From NCBI GenBank assembly GCA_023374025.1, contig SIJG01000130.1, positions 105,341 through 169,340 of the forward strand: 64,000 bases of DNA. Direction: 5' to 3'. Every line of letters starts with the position of its first letter. Within the stretch, counting starts at the first letter, position 1. The position numbers were made by a program, and so were the translations under genes. The notes under the pieces were generated by a model that did not search any database, had not been told where the DNA came from, and saw only the letters and a program-made list of their open reading frames with translations. This document shows positions 1 to 14,600 of the stretch, in pieces. The DNA is from Heterodera schachtii. Lineage: Eukaryota > Nematoda > Chromadorea > Rhabditida > Heteroderidae.

Positions 1-430
1 TGTGAAATGAAATGTCTTTTATTGCATTATAGAATGTATACACTTTATTGTATAATATATAATCTTATTATTTCGCTCAGTATTGTACATTAAGCGTTCT
101 GCAAGCGTAAAAAGGGACAAAACAAGAAAAATAAAGGAAAAATAAAAAATAGTTTTGTTTATTCAATACGTAATTTTCTTTATAAATTATTTATTCTCTT
201 TGATATTTCGTCAAAATTTAAAGAGTTTATTTTCGTCCCTTATTACTTCATCATTTATTTTTATTATTAAAAATGAAGTATTTTATTTGGAGTTTTTTTA
301 ATTCAACTTTTATGTATTATTTTCAAATTCTTTAATTCATACGCCGTTTAATTCGTTTCGTTTTTATGTTTGAAGATTAAATTTGTAGTTGAAGTTTTAT
401 TTTATCTTTATGATATATTATTATAATAAA

Positions 431-452
431 TTATTATTATTATTATTATTTA
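431..452 (+). repeat. (TTA)n microsatellite
   Basis: Uninterrupted TTA repeats. Confidence 0.9.
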
Positions 453-3400
453 TGATTCGATTTATTACACTCACGCTATTCATACTGTTGTCGTAGTAGC
501 CTACGACTCCAATAAATGATGAATTTTTTGTTGATCATGTAAAATAAAATTAATTATTTCGAGTTCTTATAAATTTTATTTCATAAAGCCTTGCGTCTGA
601 TATATCTGTGATTTAATTTTAAGAAATAAAATCTTTAGTTCTTTTTCACATATTTTAAATAATGAGTAATTTTTAATTATATATATATAAGTTTGAGAAT
701 AATTTGTTCATAAATTTTCATTAATAAATTATTTCATTAAAAATATTTATCAAGTTTGCGTATTTATATGGCGGTCCAGTAAAGATTTAAAAAAAAAAGT
801 TTGAAATACTTTAATATATGTAATTACTAGTCGCTGATTGATTCCATAGAAATATATAAAATAAATTCTAGGTAGGTCTTTAACATTTAAAAATAATTTT
901 TATTTTTTATTTGAGACATTTAACTTTCTAGATAATTGAAGTGTAACATAATTCCAAATCATATATATTTCTCTTGCTTTTTGAAAAATACAATATTTTA
1001 TTTATTTTAAATTAACTATTTAATTTACAATTTATTATTTTATTAATGTTATAAGATATTTTTATTGTCAATCAGCAGTCGTTGCCACTGTCTATGACAG
1101 GGCTCCCCTGTGCATCAGTGTGTGATTAAATATACTTCACGAAAAATCAACATCATTCGCAAAAACATTTAGAAGTGATACAAAAATATAAAATTTCATC
1201 TTCATAAAAAATTAATATATTATTATTTTTTATTATAGTACTTCTTTCGAAAATTTTGTTAGGTTATATTTCTTTTCTATTTCATAAAATTGTTTTTATT
1301 TTTTAATGCAATTCGTTTTTATTAATTTAATTATTGAATAAATTATTCTCTATATCATTTAAAGTTTAGTGTGTTGTAACATTTGACTATATTTTTTGGC
1401 ATTAATTGAATACACTTGAACAGTCATATTCACAGTTTTTAGGTTTAAAGCTTATTTTAATATTGCAATTTATTGAATTGTACATATTCAAAGTTCATTA
1501 GAAGGCGTAACAGAAAATTTATCTATGAATTATTTGAAAATAATTAAGATAACTTTTTCTTCATATAAACATAAAATAAATTTTGTGAATTATTTTTACA
1601 GCGATGCTTATTCATAGATTTTTTATTAAGTCATTTGAAAAATTGTTTAATTTAAAAATTATCGATTCAGCTTTAATAAGATTATAAAAATTATTTTTTT
1701 GAATTAAATTATGATAAATCAAATTATTATAAGATGGTGAGAACCTTAAAACAGCTCCTTAATTTAGAAAATTATAATCAAAAATTACTTTTTTTGACAA
1801 TTTTATTTAAATGATTATATAATTGATTACTAAGATATCTATCTTTTAATGGCCGTGTTTATTTTTTCTCTTTCTCTCCGTTTATTATTTTACAATTATT
1901 TTGCAAATACAATATTTTCATAAATTTTGGGCAACGCAACAATTTATTTTAAATAATTGCTTTCATCGTAGATTAATAGTTGTAGTTGTCTGCGAGTTCA
2001 TTGTCAATTAATTATTCTGTGAATTTTGGTTTTTTGAAAAATGGTTATAAAATTTAAGGCCATTTTCGTTTAAAAATTAAAGTTTGTTTTTTTGTTTTCT
2101 TCTGAACTTATTTAACAGTTAATATTATACTGATTATTATTTAAACAATTTTTCAAAAATGTCAAATTTATAAAAAAAACATTTTAATCTATTAAATTAT
2201 TGCAAGTAATGAGAAGAAAGTTGATTTTTAAGGTGTATTTTTAATTATCTTTTCTTAAAAAGGTTTCTCATAAGTGCCTAAATTCTACTAAAACTTCGCT
2301 CTATTCATTATCTCACAATTGTATTTAATAAAACATATTAAAATATATTAACACATAAAAGAAGAAAAGTTATATGACAAAGAATTATATATTATTGCAT
2401 AAAAGTATTTTCATGAATATGTGAATTAAAGCTGTATAAGCTGTATTGAATATGATTGATTTTCTGATATAGAGGTGAAGGAATTTAAATTTTAAACTTA
2501 ATTAATATTTTATATTGTAATGAGTTAAAATGTATTTTTTTGCTATTTTATTATATTGTAATATTTTGAGAGAAAAAATAGGGATAGAGTGCCATAAGGG
2601 CTCTCACCAATCTGCATCCATTCGAGAAATTTTATTCTAGTTTTAAAACTTTATAAATTTATTTGATAAAGAAATATTATTTAATTTCTTTTCTTCATTA
2701 AGAATAATTGTCTTTGAGTTAAGAATTATTTTAGTATAATTTTAATATATTCTTTATTATCTCCACTTATATGTATTAGAATTCTTAATTTGTTCTTTAT
2801 AATATCTAAAAGGATAAATTGATTTTTGTCATTGAAATTGTATGCGTAAAAGTAGAATTTTAAACTAGTTAGGTTATGTTTTATTGTAAGAGTTATATTT
2901 CATTAGTTATTTTTTGGTATTTTAGGGTTAAAGATGAAGAATAAAAATAGACAGAAAAATATTTTTGGGTTTTAAGGGAAGTATAGTTAGGCTCAGGGTT
3001 TATGTCATCCACCACGTTTGTTTAAGTTAAAAACGCAAAAAATTAATTTTACAAATTTTTATATATTTGATTTTGTTTAATTCTGCATACAGATTTTTTT
3101 TTGACAATTCAAAAAAATATATTTAAATTTATTCATTCTTCAATTAAAAATCCCTTTTTTATAATAAATTATTAAATAATATTAAGAACTCTTTTGGTTG
3201 AATGGGTATTTATGTTTAATTAAAAAATTCACTTACAAATTAGGGTTCTAAGTAAATGAATTTATTAAATTTAATTACTTTGCGTAGAATTGGTTATTGT
3301 TTGTTATTTTATACTATTATTCGTATGGCATTTATAAACAAATAAAAAAACAAATATGCATATATATTTTGTTTGGTCCTATTAAATACCTTTTTTGAAA

Positions 3401-3525
3401 CTCATTAGTAAAAATTAAACTGAATCAAGTTTTGAAAAAAGTTTAGGTTTGACTAATGTAGAATATGAATAGAATCTATTAGATGGACATGATCAGGCTT
3501 GAACGTTTTTAAGTGCCTTCCCCAG

Positions 3526-3599
3526 AGAAAGCTATACAAAATATAGAAAAAAAAGGAAATATTTATATGGAAATACATCTGCTTCAACTCCAACCAAAA
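3526..3599 (+). other. Candidate internal exon
   Basis: The segment lies between a good acceptor (CCTTCCCCAG) and a good donor (GTAAGATA). Two frames are open; one reads SYTKYRKKRKYLYGNTSAST. No neighbouring exon was found within several kb, so this may be chance. Confidence 0.2.
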
Positions 3600-6500
3600 G
3601 TAAGATAAACATTTCATTAATCAATTCTTTTGATTGAAAAAGATTTCAAAATTATCGAGCAAAAGGTTGACATTTTTAATAATAAGCATAGGTACCATGT
3701 CGGCAGTATTTTCAGCAGTGTAATACATTTAATTAAATGCATAAAAGCATATTTGAATTTATAAATAAATGTATAATTTTTTGATTTAATTTAATGGGAA
3801 AATTTATTTATGGATATTGTTGTTTTGCGCTTTTATTAATAGAAAATTATTAATAAAATATCGTTTGTTCTCTATTTTTTTTAAATTATTATTATTTTAC
3901 TTTAAATAAATATTTTAAAATAATGATTTAAAAAACATAAAAATTCTTTGCTTATTAAATGTGCTCAGACAAATTATTTAAATTTTCTTACAAAAGAATA
4001 TTTATGACGACATTGATAAATATTAAATAATGCAATAATTAAGCAATAAAAACTTATTACAATCTTTTAAAATAAACAATTCAATTTTTATTCAAAATTT
4101 TTACATTGGTCAAAAAAGACTGATTTTAAGGCTACTTGATAATAAATTCTAAAACCAATTTATCAAAATTAATCATAAAATTTAATAAATATTAATTTAT
4201 AAAGATGCAAATTTTTGTGGAATTAATATTTAAGACAAATTTGAAATAAAATTACCATGGTTTAATTTTACATTTTATATCATTATTATTGTTAATAGCC
4301 TTTAGAATTTTTTTTAAATTATTTTTATTTTAAAGAAAACATTAGTAATAATGTATTAAATTTTCTTATTAATTTGTATCGTTTTTGGATAAGCTTTCTT
4401 TTATCCCGTTTCAAGCCTTCTTTGATTGTAATCATCTCCGCCATACAAATAAATTTTGTTCTAAATCAAGGGTATTTATTAATTTAATAATTGTCATGTA
4501 TTTTATTTATTTTTATTTTCTCTTAGAAAAATTTTTCCAGAAAAAAGCTTTGTTTTAAATATGACCTAATTACTAAGTAAGTGTTCAGTTAAATTTTGGT
4601 TTTATTTTAATTACAATGTATTAAATAGTTATTAATTAATTAGAAAATAAATTTAATTGAAATTTTTTTTAATCAATTCTTTTATGTTGCAATTAAAATT
4701 TAAATATGCATTTATACAGCCATTTGTATACATACATTAATAATGATGAAATTTATTTTGCTAAAAAAAATTATTACACTAAAGTTATTAATACTTGGAA
4801 TAATATGAATTCTTAACCTAATCACCTTTTTTAAATGTTAATTTATTTTTCTATACATTCTTTAAAACATTTCCGTTAATACATTGTTTTAATTTCTATG
4901 TATTTATCTTTGAGTCTTATTTAATAATATATTAATTTAATTGGTAAATAGTTTCTGCTTTAATATTAAAGTGATTCATTTTTATCTTGTAGATATTTAG
5001 TATTTAATTAAATATTAATTTAAATTAATTTATCAGTCATTGTTTAAATTTTTATTATAATTTTTAATTTAACTCATGCGTTAGAATCTGAAGTGCTCTG
5101 AGTCAAGTGCTGACGATCTCGGCGTTCATTCATGTATTTTCAAGAAAAAATTGCTTATTAAATTAATTGATATTTGTTATATAATTAAAATCTTATAATT
5201 AATTTTTCCTAAATCATTTACTCCGTATGTCTTGCAATTCATTATTAATTACCTGTACGCAAATGCCTTTTTATGTTATTAACTTTTAATTTATATTTTA
5301 AATATAATTATAATGATGTTATTTTATACTAAATTTTTTATTCCTAGGAATATTCAAATTCTAAATCTGTTAGTGACTGTTTTTTGCCAGGATTAGTGTT
5401 TGGTGTTTTACAATTTGAAAATATTTTTGTGATTTTTCCAATTGTTTAATATAAATAAAACAAAATCTGAAACAAATGTATGTTTTTCTTCATCAAACTT
5501 TTACATTAATTATATCGCATATAAAATTATTAAAAAAAATTAAAATATATTCTTTTTAATTTTCGATTAATTTATAAATTTGCCTTATTTTCACCTTTTA
5601 TTAATACTTCTTTTAAATTTACTATTTAAAATTTTCAAAATTTGCTCATTATTTATAAATGGAAGTTACTTCATCTTAACATATTGTATGTTTTATTTTA
5701 AATATTTTGTTTTAGGTTTATTGAATAATTTTTTTTCTAATATTTTAATAAGTTTCAATTGTCATTAATTTTTTTATTGTTTGTAGTTAAATTTTCATTC
5801 AATAAGAAAATGATTTAGTTTAAAATAAATTTTAAAGAAAAATTAATTACGGTTACTTTCTCGTTGATCAAGCCACCACTTGTTGAGAACATCCTCACCG
5901 ATTTTTATATAAATTTAGTTTTTATTATTCTTGCTAAAAATCATTTTAAAATTTAATTTAGACAACGATATAGTTTATTAATATTTTAATTCAAAATTTA
6001 GTTAGCTATTTTGCGGAACTAACTGATTTGCTTTTAGAAAATAGATTGAAATAATATTTTTTTTTTGATTTTTTAACCCCAAATCTGATTTGTTTGGCCC
6101 GATGTTCTTTTTTTTAATTTTCAATCACACACCACTTGTACTAGAGCCATAATTTATTTTCAATTTGTTTAATTGTTGAATATTGAATTTATCTTTTTAT
6201 TAAAGTAACTAACTCATTTTTTTTTATTATTTATTTAAATTATTAATAAAACTACAAATACAACTTTCACAAATATTTTTTGATTGAAAACTGCGGAGGA
6301 GCCAAAATGATCATATAACGTATTGCAATTTTTTAAGAGTAGAATATTATAACTCGGTGTTAGTAAAAATATTATTAGGCTTGTTATTCATTCTTTAAAA
6401 TTTCTTAATAAAAAAGATATATGTATTAATTATTAAAAAATTAAGAAAATTAATACTTTTAAAATAAAATTTTTATTGTAGATGAAATTATTTTTGTTAT

Positions 6501-6999
6501 TATTTTTAAGATTTTTATAAAAACTAATAATATTAAAATTATTAACTTAATTTTTGATAAACAATTGAACTTAAAAATTATATTTAAAGTTTGAATATTA
6601 TCACACGGTTTTTCGCCATGTTGCTCGTTAAGTTTTGTGAACCAAATAATTTCGTTATTTTTTATTTTTAATAAACATTTTTTGTTGCTTTTTCCAATAT
6701 ATATTATTTACAATATTCTTATTAATAATAATAATTGTATTTTCTTTATTTATTTTGCATTTCTATGTTTAACAGTCCATTGCGAACAATTCGAATTTAA
6801 TTTTAACATTTTCGTCAGAGTTAGACCTTTTATTTTTATTTGTGAAAGGGGCTCATAAATAGCTTTTCTATGTTAAAATTTTTGATTTGGTGATTATAGG
6901 TGTTTTCGTGAATAAATCAAACATTACTACACTTTTTTTCTTTTATCTAAATAAAAGATACGTTTATATTTTATTTTTGCGATTTTAATTGATTAAAAT

Positions 7000-7846
7000 T
7001 AGAGAACGGACCGGACCGGATCCGGTACCGGATTTTTCTGGATCCGGCAATCCGGCCCGGCGATTTTGGGAAAAACCTGGATTGACCGGATTACCGGATT
7101 GACCGGATTATGAGAGACCGGATCCGGAATTCGGTCATTTTTGAAAATGCCAATCCGGTCCGGTCCGGCGAATTTTTGACCGGACCCGGTCCGACTCGGT
7201 CTCAACCAAAAAACCTTCACTTTTGTTCATTTTTCTTTGAAAAATATCTCTTTGGCATAATGTCTTTAACTTTAAATGGTCAAAATGTCAAATTTTCCCC
7301 CGGCTGAGCCTGTCGGCACCGCCGAGCCTCCAAAATTTTTTTCTTTTTAAAAAATTGGCCCAAAGCAAAAAAAATGTTCATTTTTGGTGAAAATCTGTTA
7401 ACAAATTGCCTCAAATTTTCAAAATTTTCCCCGGCGGCGCCTACCGGCACCGCCGGACCCATTCCCAAAGTTTTTTTTGTAATAAGGGCGCCACAAAAAA
7501 ATATTATTTTTTCATTAAACACAGGTTTTCAAAAATAAAACTTTAAAAATTTTTAATTTTTCTTCTAAAATTGAAACTTTATTTTTTTCGGCGGTCTATG
7601 GGGACATTTTCTGGTGCACCTAATTTCTACATATAATAGATGAAATTTTGCGTGTTTTTCCCCAAATTAACCTGGAAAATTTAAATTTTTACAATCCGGA
7701 ATCTGGTTCCGGATCCGGCAATTTGAAAATCTGGATTGACCGGATTACCGGATTGACCGGATTATGAGAGACTGGATCCGGAATCCGGTCATTTTTGAAA
7801 ATACTAGTCCGGTCCGGTCCGGCACTTTTGAGTATTCCGGTCTCTA
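7000..7846. mobile_element. hAT-like non-autonomous element, CCGGAT-word type, with 8-bp target duplication
   Basis: The ends are TAGAGAACGG on the left and CCGGTCTCTA on the right, flanked on both sides by ATTAAAAT (6992-6999 and 7847-7854). An 8-bp duplication plus TA-beginning termini fits the hAT superfamily. Both end zones (7000-7200 and 7695-7840) are packed with ACCGGAT/CCGGTC words and share GATTGACCGG repeats. The centre holds GC hairpins at 7300-7326 and 7431-7456 and no transposase. Open frames over it are by-products of the repeat words. Confidence 0.85.
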
Positions 7847-8699
7847 ATTAAAATGTTCAAAGGGCTCTATTTTATATTTTATTTCTTTAATGGAAATTGC
7901 TGGAAATTGTTCCAATTCCTCATTAATTACTTGTGATATTTTTGATTTTTTGGCTGTCATCGGAAAATTTTTCAAATTTTTAATAGATAATCATTTGCTA
8001 TTTAATATCTTATTGAGGATTTTTTATTTGTCAAATTTTTCAAACATATTCAAATGATGAAATAATAGGATTAAAAGAAATTTGTAAATTAATCAAATTT
8101 TCGAAAATTTTTTGATTTTCGTCTCTCGTATATCGTTCTCCCGTAAATTTTTTACAGCCTCCCCCCTACTCATATCCGATTGAAATTATTTAATAATTTT
8201 TTTTTGCTATTCTCTTATAAACCCCACAGAAACAGGTATATGAACGAAAAATTTTCAAAAAAAGAATATTCAAGGCAAAAAAATTGAATATTTAAAAAAT
8301 AAACACAATGTATATTGTTATTTTCATATAGATAAAGGAAATGATCTTAAAAAGAACTAGGGAAGAATAATATAATAAAATAAATAATGAAAGAATATTT
8401 AATTTAATTTAATAAATCAATTAAGATATTTGATATGAATTAAAATAATTTTATCGAAAACAAAAAACCACAATTAAAAAATATATAATAGCATAAAAAT
8501 TTTCTCAACTAATTAAAGAGTGCGAGCTCATTTTACAGGACAAAATGACATTAATAATTAAAACAATTAATTATAATTGCTCATTATTAAGCCTCTATTA
8601 AAATTTACAATTCCGCGGTTCGGAATGCAAAATTATGTTCTTATAGAAGTTAGTTCTATATTACATACTAATGTCATAAAACTTTGTTTTAAATCGTAT

Positions 8700-8765
8700 C
8701 ACTGACGCATTTTCTACTGACGCTCCACTGACGTATTTTCCACTGACCGATTTTCCGGTCACGTT
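8700..8765 (+). repeat. Short-word repeat with ACTGACG(C/T)ATTTTC
   Basis: CACTGACGCATTTTCT, ACTGACGCTC, CACTGACGTATTTTCC and CACTGACCGATTTTCC follow one another. This is locally GC-richer than its surroundings. It resembles the word-filled ends of the transposons in this window, but no termini are visible. Confidence 0.6.
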
Positions 8766-8947
8766 CAGAATGGCGTTACGAAAACCTGGAAGGAACCGAG
8801 AAGAACTTCTGCGTGTAAATAAATTATCGAATTAATGAAAAATGCTCATTAAAAAAATCATTAATTCATTTGTAATTTTGCTAAAAGCCAGCCTCAAAAA
8901 GATAATAAATTATAAGCATTAAACTCTGATTACCCAAATTATAAGAA

Positions 8948-8999
8948 TTTAATGTGCAAAATAAGATGTCAAAAATTACATCTTATTTTGCACATTAAA
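8948..8999. repeat. Perfect 22-bp inverted repeat with 8-base loop
   Basis: The arms TTTAATGTGCAAAATAAGAT(GT) at 8948-8969 and their exact reverse complement at 8978-8999 enclose CAAAAATT. In AT-rich DNA a perfect 22-bp stem with interior G and C is unlikely by chance. It could be a miniature foldback or an RNA hairpin. Confidence 0.85.
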
Positions 9000-9825
9000 A
9001 AACTTAATTATAGTTAAAAAAAAAGCTTCATTAAAACTAAAAAGAATATATATAAACCACTATTAAAAAAGTTTATTTTTGTAATTATTTCTTATTAATT
9101 TGTTTTTAATACTTATTTTTTACTGTATTTTTATTCTTATTTTATCTTTCATTATAACAAATAATAATATTTTATTATAAATGAATCAAAAACACTATTT
9201 TTAATTGTTTATGTTATTGCATATTAAATTGTGATAAATTTTTATAACGCAATAAAGTTAATAATTTTAAAAGTAAATAAATATTTTCGAGCATAAATGA
9301 TTTGATGAAAATAAAAATAGACGTGTCATATACTAAGAGTTGAATTAAGGTAAATTAAAAATAATTGGAAAGAATCTATTAAATTATTAAAACAGGGATA
9401 CGAAGGTTTGTAAAATAATTTTTAAATAATTAACTCAAAATTAAAACAGCATAAATAAATGCCGATAATAAAGATGAAATAAAAGGATATTGATAAACAA
9501 TGTACAGTTAAATGAAATAAAATTTTTATTTCTATGAAATGAAAAAACAATATAAAAAAACACAAGAATGTTGTACATATATATATATTAAATTTAATAA
9601 GGAAAATTAAAAAAAAACTCATATAAAAGGTTGCAATATATTTGTATGTAGGGCAAAAGTTCGTCACTCGTCTATGCGCGGCTACAATCGAAAATCTTGG
9701 TCGCATGTATTTTATCAATGCAAGGAAATTAGAAAAAAAATACTTAATTTAATTGAAAATGGCAAATGTATAAATTATTCAATTAAAAATAAATTTGAAA
9801 AGCTAAAATGCATAATTTTATCATT

Positions 9826-9850
9826 TATATATATATATATATATATATAT
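9826..9850 (+). repeat. (TA)n microsatellite
   Basis: About 12 TA units. Confidence 0.95.
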
Positions 9851-11504
9851 CAAATACATAATTCTATGGATTTTTTAAAAAAATGGATTTCCCGTCAAAG
9901 TAGATTATTCCATTGGAAACTGTGCAAGAAAATCTATAATTAAAGAAAAAAATAATAATTTACTTGGTTTAATAATAAAATTAAATTTTACATAATCTTT
10001 GAATATAAGTTATCGTGAAATTTATATGAGTAAAATTAAAGAACATACAAAAATAATGTTTAGAAATAAAAACTTCAATTCAAACATATTCATTTATGAT
10101 AAAAGAATAATAACAACTGCAAGTGGAATATTAAATTTTTTGTTATATAAGTTATATAATCGAAGATCAAAAAACAAAAATAGATTTATTAATCATGGAT
10201 TATTTAAAAATATTTTGAACATAAAATAACCTTATATTAAGCAATAAATCACACTAATTCATATTTGAATAGCATAACCAATGGTGGTGAAAATAGACCT
10301 CTAAGAATGGTTATGATTTTCAAAAAAAAAATTTTTAATAAGAGTTTACAAGGTATAATTTAATTAATGATTAATTTAGCTAACATTAAAATTTGATTTA
10401 AGCATTAGATTATATACACATGATTAAAACAAAAAAAAATTTAAATAAAATGCAATACTGAAATATTTATACGCGGAAATAAGGCAAATCCATATTTATT
10501 AATGTGTTAAATAACATTTTTTATATAAATGATGTAAGGATGAAGGTGACAAAAAATATAATATTTATATCAATATTTATTACCACCTTAAGAAATGTTA
10601 GAAAATAACCGAATTCAGAATACAAGATAAATAAACTAAAAGTGATAATCTTTTAAAAACACAAATAAATGAATAACTTAGCCACCGGTAAAATAATTTT
10701 ACAATTTCCAAGCAAATACATCAAAATTTCGAAATCTTAACTTTTGAATTTAAAAATAAAAATGATTTATAAAAAATTAAAATTATATCAGTCTACCTAT
10801 TCGCATTTGCACAGTATTTTCGATAAAATTGCATTGCAACTAAACTAGAAATATGGTAAATGATAAAATAGAAATTAAACTTTAAATGTTTGGAGATGAA
10901 AAAAAATGTAAAATTATGATTGTAATTTTAATCTGATTATTTTATGTAAATTTATATGAATATGAATTTAATTTGTCCCAAAATGTACATTAATAGTTAC
11001 AACTAAATATAAAATCAAGAAAATAACAAATATTTTACTTTCTTAGGATAATGTTAAATTCAATTTTAATGAGGACCTTAAACAAGTAGATTTACAGTAA
11101 TAATTTGTAGGAATAAATTTACTATTAACACATATATTCTAAATTATTAATAAGCACCAAAATCTATGAATTATATTTAGTATTAATTTGTTCAAAATCT
11201 AATACTGAATATTAGTTTAAACAGCATTTTTTAAATATTGCATCTGTTAAATTTGAAAATTAATTGATAAATTAACTTGCTGCTGAAAGAATTTGATATG
11301 TATTAAATTTTGATTTGATGAATAGCATGTCGTCGCAAGCAGTTTGTCAAAGTGATTAAAAACTAATATATATTATAATTAGTTTTATTTTAAATATTTT
11401 ATAGAAAAATACAACAAACGTACAAAACTTTATGAGGGCGAGCATGACTCTCCGTCTTTTGTTGTATTATGATTATAGAACGGCAAGTAAATAAGGAGGT
11501 CATG

Positions 11505-11608
11505 TCAAAATAAAGGAAAATCTTAGAAAAAAGAACATTTTAGCTTTCTAAGATCCGGCCCCTCAAAAAAAGGACAAATCTTAGAAAAAAGGACACTTGG
11601 CAGCCCTG
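11505..11608. mobile_element. Truncated hAT-like end with GGACAAATCTTAG words
   Basis: The right border on the minus strand reads CAGGGCTGCCAAGTGTCC, a typical hAT-style terminus. Inside are near-repeats of AATCTTAGAAAAAAGGAC. No matching left terminus or 8-bp duplication was found, so it looks truncated. Confidence 0.45.
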
Positions 11609-14600
11609 CATTATATGTATAATTAATCTCTTTTATTTTCAAAGATTTTGGTTTTTATGCTTTAGATTTTTCATTTTTTATTTATCTTTTGATGAGCAAT
11701 ATTGTTATCATTTTCTTTCTGTAAGTCATTTTGTTTTCCAGATTTTTTAGCAAAATACAAGCATGATTTTACAAAGCAATTCACTTATGGTCGATGTCTT
11801 TTTAGGGGACGAATCATTTGAAATAATTTTTACTTTAGTTTCTGAATGTGAAATTGATGCTTTAATTTTTTAATATTTTGGTTTTGTTGTCAATTTTATA
11901 AAAAAATATATTTTTTTGTATTTTCGAGCATTGGATTAAGAATTGTGAATTCATAATAATATAGTTTATATTCATTAATCAGTGTAAATAACGTGATCTT
12001 AAGATATTCTTTAATTTATGACATAATTCACTTAAAAATGCACATTCCATTCTTTTTAAATATTGTATTATTAAATGAATAAATTATAGATTTATCCGGT
12101 TTTTTAATAGCGTCATTTTTTAGCTTAATAAGTCATCAAACGCTTTCACTTTTGGGAGTAGCATTTTGTGGCGGCTCGATATTTTTTGGTTGGAATTTTT
12201 GGAAATCAGTTTATATATTTTATTATTAAATAATAAATTATAGATTTATCCGATGTTTTTTAGCTTAATAAGTCTTCAAACTAGAGTTTTCATTAATTCT
12301 TGTTCTTTCTGTTCTTTGAAAAGACTTTTCTGTCCTCCATTATAATTTAATGAATTTTCTTAGTGAAATAAACTTACTGATCTTATATAGAAAAATCGCA
12401 TTGAAAATTGAGGAAATACTTTTTCTGAAAACCGATTATTTTGTTATGATTTTAATTTATTTAATATTTCATACTTTTAATATAGCTTTTATATTTTAGG
12501 CATTTGCTTTCTGATAATATTAAAATGAATTAATATTATATATTCAATAGATTCTAATATGAAGCAAAAATTTAAATTGACATTCAAATTTCAATTGCTT
12601 ATTACTCATTTTTATGTAAAAAAGGAAAATGAAAGCAATATAATTAAATCATAAGTTTATTTTTCGAGTGAAAGAATGTTTAAAAGTTTAATCACTTTAT
12701 TTTTAGCCTATAATTTTTGTTGTCTTAGTTTGTGTTTTATAATTTTACTTAATTGTATTATGAAGTGCCAATGTTTGCTTCGGCTTCGAACTTGTTCAAA
12801 CAATTTCCATCGTATTATCAGTGTCAATTTTTTTTTGCTTTTCTTTTAATGGTTTCTTCTCTATTAATGACCATGCTTTGAATGCTTCGAATGCTTTTTG
12901 TTTGGTTAGTTTAAGTAAAAATTTTTACAGGAAAATAAATTATTTTTGGTTATTTAGGTATAATTTATGCTATTATTAGTATTAGTTTTATTGGTTTTTT
13001 AGATTGTGTAATAAAATTTTTATTATGTTTAATATTCTATTTTAATATATTCAAAAACATTACTCTTAGTCAATTTTATATTTTTTGGTTATTTTTAATT
13101 TTATAAATTTGTAATCTTAAAACATATCATACTATTTCGCTACAAAATGCTTAAAATTCGTACTAGATAATAAATTTACATTTAAAATTGAAGACTTTTT
13201 ATGATTTTATTTGCCTTGTATTTACTGTAATTTGCCGTTGAATTTGTTTTATTTAAAAAATTTATTTATTTTTTACGAGTTACGGTTTTATTCACTATTA
13301 ATAAATAGGAATATATTTTAATTTACTCTCAGTCTTATTTTATGCGCTAAAATATAATTTTAAAATAAATTTATATGTTGTAATAATTCACTTTGGTTAA
13401 CATATAAGAACAATATAAATGTTTAACTAATTTAGCTTTATTAATGAAATTTGAAATTCATTGTATTCTCCGATATTTAAATAAAATTTAAACGCATATG
13501 TATTTTTTCGAATAAATACAAAATTTTATTTTAATTGCCTATTTTATAACTTTTTTTTAATTTTCTTCGAGTTTTAAATTCAATATCAAAATTATTTGAT
13601 GTTTTATGGCTCTTGGCATGATTATAAGGAACGGCGACGCGCCTATCCAAAGTAAAATTTAATAATAATCCTTAAGTAGTTAATATAATAAAAACGTGAT
13701 AAGGAATAGTTAACAAATTATTTAAATGGGTTTTAATAGTTTAAGTATTAAATGAAAAAACAATAAATCATTATTGAGATTTTTGACTGTCCATGCGATT
13801 CATCTTAGTTTAGCTCCACTATAATTAAATTGATGATTCCATGAAATTTATAACATAAATTTTAGAAAATTTATAATAACATGAAAACGAAAAGCTAGTT
13901 TATCAAGAATATATGTGATTTACTTTATAAATTATATACAAAAAATTATTATGTTAACATTAATATTCAAAATATTTAAAAAATAATTAAGACATAAGTT
14001 AATAATTTAGCTCAATTTTAAAAATTAAATAGTATGATAATTATAAAATTTCTGATTAAATTCACAGCATTATTTTTATGCCCTTTTTAGTATGCTTCTT
14101 TAATGTTTTTTGGTTATAATATTATTTTGTTTAGTGTAAATCTTCTAATGCTTTAAAGAAGTTAGTTTAAAAAAATAATTTAATTTTCATAAAATGAATT
14201 TTCATTGGATTTAATAATGAACAATGTAAAAGAATACAAAAATAAAATTAATAAATAAAAATTTTAAATCTTACATATTGAAAGAGACAAAAGATGCACC
14301 GCTGCGTGTAATACAAGGTGTAAAATTTTAAAAATCAATTCATTTAAGTAAACATTTTATAATTTTTTTTTATTTACTTAATAAAAATTTTAAGTTTAAT
14401 TGTAATTGCTAAATTTAATAAGAGAATTAAATACAATACTCACGTTTCATGTTTCATGTTTTGTGATTCGAATCATGTAGAAATTTATTATCACGATGAA
14501 AGGTTAACTAAGAATTAGAATAACCAAAAGACTCAAAATTGACTTAATAAAGGGAAAATAAAAATTCTATTAATAATATTAAAATATTCAAAAATAAAAT

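Larger units (their letters stand above)
1..6991. other. AT-rich spacer, no convincing gene
   Basis: Homopolymer-rich AT sequence with stops in all frames. Small GC-richer patches at 480-520, 1075-1135, 2585-2625 and 5085-5130 hold no open frame that I trust. Besides the microsatellite and the candidate exon at 3526, nothing is supported. Confidence 0.6.

Noticed and set aside
1075..1135. GC-richer patch considered as a tRNA
   Set aside because: No cloverleaf, A-box or B-box can be formed.
6999..7522. Frames of 65-80 codons around 7.0-7.5 kb
   Set aside because: They arise from CCGGAT words and the GC hairpins of a hAT-like element, with peptides such as RSGPDRIG repeats.
9674..10229. Two consecutive plus-strand frames (89 and 76 codons)
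   Set aside because: They cross a (TA)n microsatellite, are low-complexity, and have no splice or homology support.
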